A stretch of DNA of 21,660 nucleotides, taken from assembly GCA_943704495.1 (NCBI GenBank), contig CALSCR010003545.1:1-21660 (forward strand), written 5' to 3'. This DNA is from Pigoraptor chileana. Lineage: Eukaryota > Opisthokonta > Filasterea. The notes under the pieces were generated by a model that was given only the letters and a program-made list of their open reading frames with translations, ran no database searches and was not told the origin of the DNA. Within the stretch, counting starts at the first letter, position 1, and each line of letters begins with the position of its first letter. The position numbers and the translations under genes were made by a program. This document shows, one piece after another, positions 9,625 to 18,478 of the stretch.

Positions 9625-10649
9625 ACTACTCGCATTAATCCACCCGCACACGACGCCAACACTCGATCTAGTGGGGCGTGTGTGTGTCGATGTGTGCAGG
9701 CAGAAGCCGTGCTGTGGGCGTTGTTTGAAGGCGAATTTCTTCCACGGCATCGCTTTCTGAATGTGTGCGTGCGGTGTGTCGCCATGTGTCTGAGTGTATG
9801 ATAGTCTGGAGCCGGCGTTGATGCACAGCGCTAAGTGTGGAGAATGAACGGGTTCCTGTTTGTCACGAATGCAATCAATTGATGTGACTGTTGTAAGTGT
9901 CGAATTCTGCCCATATCAGTTGTGACTGTTTTTTTGTCTTTTGCTTATCGGAGTGCTGGACCGACGCCGCCCTTTTAGCATTTTTACTGTTTAGTCAGCA
10001 TAAAAAAGGGCATCAGTGCTTTCGTTGATCTGCGATTCACACAGTAAATGTATTCACATCTATGAGTCCGACATCGAAAACAGACTGCACTGAATGTGCG
10101 TGTGCGTGGCTGTCTGTGTCAGTGTCCATTTTGCTGACGACGACGACGACGACAGCAAATCAGAGTCAAAAATTACTGGACAGTCATTGCGGGGTCACTT
10201 CGGCGGCAGTGACAGGCTTACAATGCTGTCGGTCCACACTGACACTCGAACAATGGTGCAAAATGATGCCAATTCAGCCATGCAACGCACGCCTTATCTG
10301 CGGAATGTAATGTGTGCACTTTAGTCTCTTTTTACCTGAATTGCTGACCCGCATATGCTGGGTATAATTGTAGGGATGAGCATCACACGTCTTAATCAGA
10401 TGTGGCTCATCCAACACGCCGAGCCTTGTATCGTGCGGCTTTCTGACGCCGTTGCAAACATTCACACGGCTTAAACTACAACAGGTTGCCGAAAATTGCG
10501 CGGAATGCCAAGTGGATCTGATGCTCTCTCTCTCTGTTCTCTCTCTCTTCAGAGATGGATTAAGTGAGGTCTGAGTTTTGTGTGTGTGCAGTGGCAAGAT
10601 AGTGTTGCCGACTTTGTCTGCACTCTGAGATAAGCCTTTCACTAAGCTT

Positions 10650-10738
10650 GACCACACACACATACACAGACACCCACACATACACACACACACCACACAC
10701 ATACACATACACACACACACACACGCACGCACGCACAC
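10650..10738. repeat. Imperfect (CA)n microsatellite
   Basis: CA repeats with TACACA, CCACA and CACG interruptions lie in the spacer upstream of the DUF2334 gene. Minus-strand open frames over this stretch are simple-repeat translations and are not genes. Confidence 0.85.
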
Positions 10739-10846
10739 CCGACGCCGCCTATTCGCGTTTAATACTTGTGTATGAAGTTTGACTACCCACTACTAGTCCA
10801 TTGTGGGAAGCTGTATCGATGTTGTTATTTAGGGCAAGTGTGCATC

Positions 10847-10854
10847 TATATAAA
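10847..10854 (+). promoter_or_regulatory. Candidate TATA box of the DUF2334 gene
   Basis: TATATAAA lies 243 bp upstream of the proposed ATG at 11097, in an otherwise mixed-composition spacer. It is the best TATA-like match before this gene. The implied 5' leader of about 210 bp is plausible but unverified. Confidence 0.35.
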
Positions 10855-11096
10855 CATTGCCTTTCATTCTCTTCTGAGATCCCAAAAAAGGTCACAACTT
10901 CCGTCGCTCACAACAGCCGCAGCAGCGCCTCTCCTGTAACCTCTCAGTGCACCCTGAACTGCACTTTCCGCTGTGTTCGTTTCTGTCTTTGTGTGCGGAT
11001 ATCAGCCGTCAGTGCGAAAGGCCTGTTTCTACTTTTGAGTCCCCCGTCATCAGATTGCTTGTGGCCAGAATTCCTATTCGTTTGTTGCTGGCAGAG

Positions 11097-11310
11097 ATGG
11101 CACGTCCAGATGTCCGCATGCGCGGCGAACAGCGAACAGTTGCGTGCTGTGTCTCTGTCGCCGTTGTTGTCGCACTGTGCGGCGCATGGATTGGAAGTGC
11201 TTCGGCTGCAGTGATCCCGCCCAACTGCCTCGTGGTGTTCGACACGACAGGTCCCTGGGGACACCTGGGACAGCTGTACGGAATGATGGTCGCAAACCTC
11301 TGTGAGTGGG

Positions 11311-11343
<33 letters not shown>

Positions 11344-14300
11344 TGTGTTCTTGTGCGTATGTTTGTGCGTTGTTTGTGTGTGATTGAATGTGCGTTTGTC
11401 AATGAATTACCATAGATGGACGGCACAGCAACTCACACTCTCCCCAAACTAACCTCTTCTTTTCCGCACCCTTCTGCCACTCTCGCCTTGCGATGTCCAG
11501 GCGGCATGAACACGCCTGCTGGCTACGGCACTCACTCTGCAAAGCCTGTGTCACAGTACGCAGCCGGCGACATCAACAAGAATGCAGGTGAGCTCAACAC
11601 TCCTCTCGCACTGAGTCTCTTGATTGCATGCTCATGTGGGATGGTTGGACTATGTCCAATCTGTGCTTGCATGCAGCACGTGTGCCATCTGTCGTTCCGA
11701 CAGAGATATGCATCGCACACGCATGCACACGCATGCTCACCAGCGCATCCGTCTTCATCTCCACCCCTCTCACTGGTTCCCCGCACACTCGGCCCGCGCA
11801 GTGACATTCTACATTGGCAGCACATACGATGAGCCCCTTCCCGCGGCCTTCATCACGGACATTGCAAGTGCGCAGAAACCCATCGTGATGCTCGGCAACA
11901 ATGTCTGGCAGGTCGTCAACTCGATGGGAGCGACGGCCTTCTTCAACAAATTCGGCTTTGTCCCGTACATATTTGACGCCTCAACAATCACATCCGTGCT
12001 ATACAAGGGATACCCGCTCGCCCGCAGTGCACTCAACGGAAACGGCATCATGACGTACAGCAACATCAACGCAACCAAGGCAACCACTGTTGGCGAGTGC
12101 GTGCGTGCAGACGGTACCAAATTCCCATACGCAATTCGCGGCGGCATGCTCACCTATTTTGGAGAGATACCCATGTCTTACATTGACGAAAGGTCAAACT
12201 ACCTCGTCTTTGTCGACCAAATGTTCGAATGGATGAATCCCGGTGGGTCTACATGTGCGCTGCGTGTGTTTCCGTGTGTGTGTTTGGGTGTTCGGCTGTG
12301 TGCATATGTGTGTGTGTGTGTGCGCGCGTGTGTGTCAGTGTGGGAAGTCACTGTCAACGTCATATTTCGTCGCATACTTCTCTGATGTTTTTGCCGATTC
12401 TCTGCCCATACAAGGCGTTGTCCCCCGGCGTCGCGCTTTGCTTCGCTTGGAGGATGTTGGACCCACCGCCGACCCTCAACAGTTGCGATCGGTTGCTGGT
12501 GTGTATCTCTCCTATGCTGAGATCTTTGGCTCACTATTCTACTCTCGCGTTCTCACACACGCATGCAGAGTCAATGGGCGCAGCGCACATATTTCTCACT
12601 CACCAACACACAACTCATACACACTTACCCTTTTTCTCCCTCTTTCTCTTGTGGAATCCCTTGGAGTCCATGGACACAGCGCCTGTGACACTGACTTGGT
12701 TCTGTTCTGCGCGCTCTCGCACTTTCTTTCTGCTAATGTTGCTCTCTTTTCCTTTTCACACACACACAAGTACACACTCTGTCCAGCTTTCTCTCTCTCT
12801 CTTTCTCTCTTTCTCTCTTTCTCTCTTTCTCTCTTGCCTCTCTCTCGCCTCTCTCTCTCGCACTCGCATACAGTAGACTGCGATTGCACATACACTGACC
12901 GAATCCCATTTTCTCCAATTCCATTGCGCTGCAGACTATCTCTTTTCGAAGAACATTCCGTTTTCATTCGGGGTCTTCCCCTACTACCGTGATCCCCTCG
13001 GTGGGCTTCCCTGTGCAATCTGCGCTGCTTTTGTACTTGCACTTTTGGTGACAAAATGCGCACACGTTTTGCGCTGATGGTACTGTTGTGCTGTAGCAGT
13101 GAGCGCTGATGTTTGCATTCATCTCGCAACCAACTTTGATTGTCTCCGTCCCGATAAATACACATATGAATTACAGCCGCACCATACTCACATACACACA
13201 CAGAAACATACCTACAACACACACCTGCAACACACACACACACTCACGCACTAACACAACCGATCCAATCCAACCTTCCACTCTAGGCAAGGAGAACAAT
13301 GGCGTGCCCACTGAACTCCGTCTGCGCAATGCACCCAGCGTCGTGTCTGCCTTGAAGTACATGATCAGCAAGGGTGGAACCATGGTGTCGCAGTAAGTAG
13401 CTTCTGCTTCTGCTTCTGGCGAGAATTCTGTTAGTACTTTCTCCCTCCCCTGTCCTATTCAATGTCTCTTTCTGTGTGGCTTAATCGCTGTTGCTGCCTC
13501 GCTGAGTTTCTGTTTCTCGTTCAGCTGTGGGTTAAGTTGCTCTATGTACTAAATTTATGAACGCGCTTCTTTCCCTTGGTCGGTATGTGTCGCCTGTGCC
13601 TGCGAATGCACAGTGGATACACGCACCAGTACAATTCGGTCTTAAATCCATACAATGCGGTTTCCGCGGTGAGCAAGCAACTCATACCATTTTTGCATTA
13701 TTTCGCTGTGCGTCCTTTGTTTCATTCTCTCGAGAATTTCATGGATAGTACGTCTGTGTCTCTGATTCGACTCTACGTCTTTTCCCTGTCATGACACTAT
13801 TTTGTGTCCGGCACTGACGCAACCGACGCATCTTCAGGATGACTTTGAGTTCTTTCGAGCTCACATCGACGCCAGCAATAACGTCGTGTATGATGGACCC
13901 ATGGCTGAGGACTCGTGAGTATGAGCATGGGGCTGCTCTACAAATGACGTCTGACATTCCTCTGATGGTGTTTGTGTCGTGTCTGTTTATGTCGTGTGTT
14001 TGTAATTTTGTGTGTGTGTGTTTATCAGATTCTATGTGCGTGTGTGTGTGTATATGTGTGCGTGTGTGTGTGTGTATGTGTGTGTGTGTGGTATGTACGC
14101 CATAAGCTTACATTCCGCACCATTGGTGTCGGTTGCATTGATCGCAATGTAGTAGTTGTGCAGAATGTGACCATCGCACCGATCAGTAACGGCCGATTCC
14201 ACTCTTACGTCACATCACACTCCTGTGCAGTGTCTCATTCACTACATCGCGACTGACCGGTATCGTCAATGAGTTCAAGGCCTGCAGTCTCGCTGTGCCA

Positions 14301-15556
14301 TCAATATTTGAATTCCCCCACTATGCCGGTGCGTGTCGTGGATGATGAAACGAATGGCGCATTCCGCCTGGCAGTGCCCGTCGCGACAATTGCGTGGCTG
14401 GGCATACAACCACACTTGCGTTTCCTGGAATGGATATGCTGTGCAGCACTATGCTTACTCGCAGAAAAGGGCAACTCCTCACCTCCCTTTGCTCCCTCCT
14501 GGTCATCCCCTGGCACACACACATACACACACATATTCAAACAGGATCTGCACTTGATTACAAGACAGTGCTGGCCAATGGCTTCCCCCGGCGCTACGAG
14601 CGCTCTCTTTATTTCAATGGCGTGCTCACCAACACAGCCATCGACTCGACAAAGTATGTCGGGCAGTTCTTTCCATACCCTGTTAAGGATGTGTACGGAG
14701 CAATCGTCATTCCTGAAAACTGTGAGTGGACTTCTCTTAACTGTGTGACTGTGTTGCAACAATCAGCCGCTACAATCGCCGATCAGTGTACACGTGTCGT
14801 TTTGACTGCCAATCTTTGCTCTTTGTGGCATGACTGTTCCATTTTCCATTAATGCATCGGGTGTGGTGGTGTGGAGTGTGTGGTGTGCCGGCATTGGCTC
14901 TTTATATTATTGTTATAAAGACTTCGCACGAGTGCGTGCAATTACGTTCTTCAATCATGCGGACTCTCATAATACGCTCTTTCAGACACCCACTTGTCAC
15001 TCACTCACACATTCTCACACTTTCTCACGTTGCACTGATGCATGGTCTATGACGGCAGGCGCCAACTATGAGCCCGAGGCATTCAATAACCACCCGCCGC
15101 GTCTCGCGCGTGACATTGTCGAGAATGCGCGCGCTAATCTCGTTGTGCGAGATAGCTTTGCCAGGTGTGTGTCTGTTTCTGTGTCTATGTTTGTGTGTGT
15201 GTGTGCTGGGGGCGGTGCATTGCAGACATGGCATGATGATCGGTGTAGTCGAATATGAGCTCCTCTCATGCGCCAGATCACGTGAGTGGTCATGTCTCTG
15301 CTCATGGGCGACATCACATAGCAGTCACTGCCCCTGTTTAGACTGTGGGCCGTACATCCGACTTGCTCGCATTGCTTCTCACTGGGCATGCTTCCGGCGC
15401 CGGGTTGTGTCGGCACTGCGACCGACGGTGCCTCTCCACAGCTTCTTCTATCATCCCTATTACTACGATGGAACGTACACTAGCACAGCACTCAAGGACA
15501 TCGTGAACGGCATCCTTGCTCTCAACTACACATTTGTCGCCGCCACGTCTCTTTGA
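11097..15556 (+). CDS. Secreted DUF2334 protein, NodB-like polysaccharide deacetylase relative
   Basis: There are twelve exons: 11097-11301, 11501-11587, 11802-12242, 12415-12498, 12935-13000, 13287-13392, 13614-13668, 13838-13914, 14231-14328, 14545-14721, 15059-15164 and 15442-15556 (TGA). They join in frame to 538 residues. An N-terminal signal peptide is clear: a basic start, a hydrophobic core (CCVSVAVVVALCGAWIG) and a likely cut after SASA near residue 37. Next come an amidotransferase-like Rossmann stretch (KPIVMLGNN, GEIPMSYIDERSNYLVF) and the deacetylase-like barrel. Its metal-site motifs are RLEDV at 255-259, HGYTH at 330-334, FEFPHYAG at 400-407 and FFYHP at 502-506. DUF2334 proteins are mostly known from bacteria and are predicted to act on extracellular polysaccharide. 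All expected Asp and His residues are present, so activity is plausible; the substrate is unknown. AATAAA follows 41 bp after the stop. Confidence 0.88.
11313..11342 (+). repeat. (GT)n microsatellite at an intron 5' end
   Basis: A nearly pure GT repeat starts 11 bp after the donor gtgagt at 11302, in the first intron of the DUF2334 gene. The 3' end of the same intron is C/A- and pyrimidine-rich. Confidence 0.85.
12788..12871 (+). repeat. (CT)n and TTTCTCTC pyrimidine repeat
   Basis: CT dinucleotides pass into an 8-bp TTTCTCTC unit repeated several times, then TCTCGCCTC variants. The tract is in the intron 12499-12934 of the DUF2334 gene, about 60 bp before the acceptor CTGCAG, preceded by a short CA run. 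It is an unusually long pyrimidine-only stretch on the sense strand. Confidence 0.85.
14037..14092 (+). repeat. (GT)n microsatellite in an intron
   Basis: GT repeats with TATG and GCGT interruptions lie in the intron 13915-14230 of the DUF2334 gene, which begins gtgagtatgag. The tract lies about 120 bp from the donor. Confidence 0.85.
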
Positions 15557-16007
15557 CCCGCGATTCTGCCCGGTCGTCGGCCGTAACATCTGAGTGAATA
15601 AAAGTGAATCTGACTCAGTGACAGCCGCGGCTGGTCTTATTAGCGTTTGGGTGTAACAAATTAAATCAAGCGAGATCTCGCCAGCATTAATCCCTGACAG
15701 ATGTCCAATCAATTTGGGGCTGATCACGTGCCGAGCATGAGGTGACGTTTGGCGCACTTACACTGGTTTCACCTAATGTCGCACGCGATTGATTGGGCAT
15801 CTCTTACAAGTTCAAAGACATTCACCCGAAAGCTGCATCGATTAATATTGGTTGCAGGAGTGCTGCTGCAGGCAGATGCTTCTGATGTCTCTCCTGTTTT
15901 GGTATTGCACGCACGTGTTGGCCAACCCCGCGGTGGCGACACCGCATGGGCTTTGCATCTGAGTCAGGACATCCTCTCAAGGCATAATTTGTTGTAAATC
16001 ACGCACG
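15557..16007. other. Tandem intergenic region between the DUF2334 and membrane coiled-coil genes
   Basis: This 451-bp spacer holds the polyadenylation signal at 15597, a TGACTCA core at 15611-15617, a CACGTG E-box at about 15726-15731, and an inverted CCAAT box (ATTGG) near 15793. No coding exon or RNA gene was recognised. Confidence 0.6.
15597..15602 (+). terminator. Polyadenylation signal AATAAA
   Basis: A canonical AATAAA lies 41 bp after the DUF2334 stop codon, at the expected distance and orientation. It is the clearest polyadenylation signal in the window. Confidence 0.75.
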
Positions 16008-17363
16008 ATGGCGGGCTTTGAGGTCAAGACGGTGTTTCTTGGGCTTCTCCCGGCTATTCTGTCCATGCTGATCGGGCAGCCGTTGGGACTCGATATTGCG
16101 GTATTCCTGCTCACAATGTTCCTCATCTATCTCACTCTCAACAAACCGGAAGAGCTCTATGCTGCGTCCAAGCTCAAACGCGCTGAACTTGCAACACCGC
16201 AACTCGGCATCGCGCACGACAGCGGCCTACCGAATGCCGAGTCTGCATATATGCGGGAGGCTGGCATGCGTGGCGATGTACTTTCGGGTGATCGGGCGCA
16301 GTCTGTCGGCCCAGGCAGACACGCGTCGTCGCGCGACAAGGACAGATGGCAGTCGCGGCGCAAGACGAGCGGGTCGTCGGGAAACTACGATGAGTGCAGT
16401 CCCGATTACGACTTTGATGACGCGCTCCATGGGCACGCCGAGCCTGATTGTACCGCGCCACACGCGCATACTCGTGGTGGACCGGAGTGCAGATGCGATG
16501 CGCCTCAGCAGCTAAATTCCTCGTCATCCGCTGCACACGTGCCAGCGCCCATGGCGGCGCAGGTGCCATTTGTGCCATCCGCGGCGCATGCATCGTACGA
16601 CGACTGCGAGCGGCTACGTGGGGAACTGCGGTCGCTGCAGCGCCGCGCTGTTTTGATGAGCCTACTTTCGCCGGCTATTGGGGGCGGTATCATACACTAC
16701 ATGAGTCTCCTCTCCAAAGGACTGCTGATGAGCATGCTTGATCCGACGTATTTTGCGATTGCGGCTTCGATTCGTCCCGTGCTCATGTTGATGGAGTACT
16801 GGAAGGGGCGCGCCGACGACATCCACGAAGAGTTGGCAGTGCCTGTTGTGCTTGGGAGTGTCGCGGGGGACGTGGCTGCCATGCGCGCACACGTTGCGCA
16901 GATCGAAGGTCAGCTGGAGGCGCTGCGGGGTGAGTTTGACCTGTCGATGGGGAAGGTGACAAGGATAGTGTCGAACAGCCACCACACAGTGCGCTCGGCA
17001 CAGGAAGAGGCCGCGCGCAGGCTGGAACTGCTCGAAGAACGCATCGCGAGAGAGAAGAGCGAGCAAGGTGTGTAATATGTGTGCGTGTGTGAGTGTAATG
17101 ATAGTTACTTTGTGCTAAGAGAATCGCAAGTCTTGTCGTCGTATTCTAACTATGCACTCGCACACGCACACCCACAAACACGCACACACGCACACACACA
17201 ACGCCACCATAACTGCACTCTCACGCACACACATACTGCAGGGCGCTCGCTTATCTTGCAGCAGCCCCGAGATCTGTCGTGGGGTGCGCTCCTCACGTGG
17301 GAGCCCGTGTCCACGAAGGCATGGCGGCTGGCGTGGCTGCTCATCAAGGCCGTTCTCCACTGA
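16008..17363 (+). CDS. Membrane-anchored coiled-coil protein of unknown function
   Basis: There are two exons, 16008-17067 and 17242-17363 (TGA), giving 393 residues. The ATG sits in a favourable context (cacgATGG). Residues about 8-44 are hydrophobic, one or two membrane passes, followed at once by KPEELYAASK (46-55). Residues 80-195 are low-complexity, polar and Ser/Asp/His-rich, probably disordered. A short charged helix (CERLRGELRSLQRR, 200-213) precedes a second hydrophobic region (214-260, with IRPVLMLMEYWKGR). A heptad-rich coiled coil covers about 285-352. The second exon adds a conserved-looking end (LSWGALLTWEPVSTKAWRLAWLLIKAVLH, written here in parts: LSWGALLTWEP and KAWRLAWLLIK). 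The order recalls an uncharacterised fungal membrane family, from memory only. No catalytic motif was seen. An ER or nuclear-envelope location is a guess. Confidence 0.75.
17161..17200 (+). repeat. (CA)n tract pairing with a GT tract at the start of the same intron
   Basis: CACACG and CACACA repeats lie in the only intron (17068-17241) of the membrane coiled-coil gene. The intron begins gtgtgtaatatgtgtgcgtgtgtg, that is gtgtgt, then gtgtgcgtgtgtg, so the two ends are reverse-complementary over roughly a dozen bases or more. Confidence 0.8.
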
Positions 17364-17570
17364 GGCGTCCGCTGCTTTTGCTGACTGTCGGCATGCAGCA
17401 TTCTCTGTCGTATCTACATTGTCCTTGCGATAACTACTCTCCACTCTCCACTTCTATCATTCGCTTTGCGTGTGCGTGCGCGTGCGTCCGTGTTTCTACT
17501 CTTGCCCCTTCTCAATCATTTGCGAGTTTGTTCACTAAAGTCCTGTTTCCCTGCGTAACCTGAATGGCGT

Positions 17571-17606
17571 CGCCACGCTAGTGGAATTCGCCACGCTAGT
17601 GGAATT
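17571..17606. repeat. 18-bp tandem duplication, each copy a small hairpin
   Basis: Two exact copies of CGCCACGCTAGTGGAATT lie at 17571-17588 and 17589-17606. Each contains CCAC-GCTA-GTGG, a 4-bp stem with a 4-base loop. They lie between two convergent genes, 22 bp beyond the CoA-binding protein stop codon, and may be part of both 3' regions. Confidence 0.85.
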
Positions 17607-17627
17607 TATGGCCACAAAGAGATGAAC

Positions 17628-18150
17628 CTAGAACGGGGTGACGAGCACACACGCACCCCCGTATATGACGTCGGCACCTGCATCTTCGGCGAACTTCACC
17701 GCCTGCGCCGACTCTGCGCCCGGCTGCATCCATATTCTGCGAATGCCCACGGCGATGGCTTCCTTCACAACCCGCTCTGTGACGGCGGGCGGCGTCACTA
17801 TAGAGACGGCGTATGACTGCGCATCGACAAGGCAGCTGACGCTGGGGACTGCCGGGCGTCCCTCGACAACGGCCTCGGTGGGATGGACTGCGATGGCTTC
17901 CTGAAGATTAACAAGACAAATAAGATTAATGTATAATATAAATAAGATGCGATGGGTCCGTCTTTGCGTATGTAGTGCGCAGTAGGCAGTGAAGGGCTAT
18001 AGTGAACTACGGCCAGTGATGCCGCACGAGACCAACCTTGTTTTTGGCAAGGTAGTGGCGGAGCACAATGTTACCGAACTTGGCGCGGTCGTTCGACGCA
18101 CCAACAACAGCAAAGCGCTTTGACTGCAGAAACCTCTGTACTTTGTCCAT
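17628..18150 (-). CDS. CoA-binding domain protein, YccU-like Rossmann fold
   Basis: There are two exons on the minus strand, 18150-18037 (ATG) and 17900-17628 (TAG), joined in phase 0 to 128 residues, the usual size for this small family. The fold is that of the CoA-binding domain found in succinyl-CoA synthetase alpha. Visible motifs are the glycine-rich nucleotide loop FAVVGASNDRAKFGN (13-27), then VHPTE at about 43-47, VEGRPAVPSV, SIVTPP, and the family-typical IWMQPGAES with GGACVLV near the C-terminus. CoA binding is inferred from the family; the cellular role is not known. An upstream in-frame ATG at 18195 would add 15 residues; 18150 is preferred because it begins at the conserved helix MDKVQRFLQSKRFAVVG. 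The gene is divergent from the ERI1-type gene. Confidence 0.92.
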
Positions 18151-18478
18151 GCTGTAGGGTGTGTCCGAGACAATGCTCCTACCGCCATTCAGCAATAGGC
18201 TTTCTCACTAAAGCACTCTGCAACTGATCAAGTAATCGCTGCAGTGCAGCGTGCAACACGCAGCCGATGCCGTGACGTCATGTCTGCAGTTTGCACCGAA
18301 CTCTCGGTTAGTTGCTAGTCTGTGCACCTGCTGCCGCAGTGACTGATTGCTGCTGCCGCATTTACAGTAAAGTGACGCTATGCATCGAGATGAAGAGCAG
18401 TCTGCACGTGACATTTATATCGAACGTATCCGCCGGCACTGAACGTGTGTGTCTTTTGGCAGTGTGCGCGGATGAGCT
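18151..18478. promoter_or_regulatory. Divergent promoter between the CoA-binding and ERI1-type genes
   Basis: This 328-bp spacer separates two start codons pointing apart. It contains a perfect TGACGTCA palindrome at 18273-18280, a GCACGTGACA E-box near 18404, and several CTGCNG/CAGTGAC-like short repeats. No TATA box is obvious; TTTATATC near 18415 is the nearest AT-rich run. A shared, bidirectional promoter is likely from geometry. Confidence 0.55.
18273..18280. promoter_or_regulatory. CRE-like palindrome TGACGTCA
   Basis: A perfect 8-bp cAMP-response-element palindrome lies 123 bp upstream of the CoA-binding ATG and about 200 bp upstream of the ERI1-type ATG. It is the known site of CREB/ATF-type bZIP proteins. 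Function here is inferred from motif and position only. Confidence 0.45.

Larger units (their letters stand above)
9625..11096. other. Tandem intergenic region between CCT7 and the DUF2334 gene
   Basis: This is the largest gene-free stretch (1,472 bp). It presumably holds the CCT7 3' end and the promoter of the next gene. Visible content is a short CGA run (about 10137-10153), CT runs (about 10522-10551), a CA repeat (about 10650-10738), a possible TATA box (10847-10854) and an 8-bp inverted repeat around a 27-bp loop (9969-10011). Short open frames here show no conserved motif. No canonical AATAAA follows CCT7. Confidence 0.65.

Noticed and set aside
9969-10011. GCCCTTTT ... AAAAGGGC inverted repeat as a small transposon end or terminator
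   Set aside because: The stem is only 8 bp around a 27-bp loop, with no target-site duplication or second copy seen.
10062-10324. Two overlapping open frames near the CGA run
   Set aside because: No recognisable domain; composition follows simple repeats (poly-Asp or poly-Thr from CGA).
12229-12992. Long plus-strand frames of about 215-250 codons in the DUF2334 region
   Set aside because: They are mostly intron sequence made of GT and CT repeats; the real exons there are 12415-12498 and 12935-13000.
15557-16007. tRNA gene in a spacer
   Set aside because: No B-box GGTTCRANNCC with a matching A-box at tRNA distance was seen here or in the other spacers.
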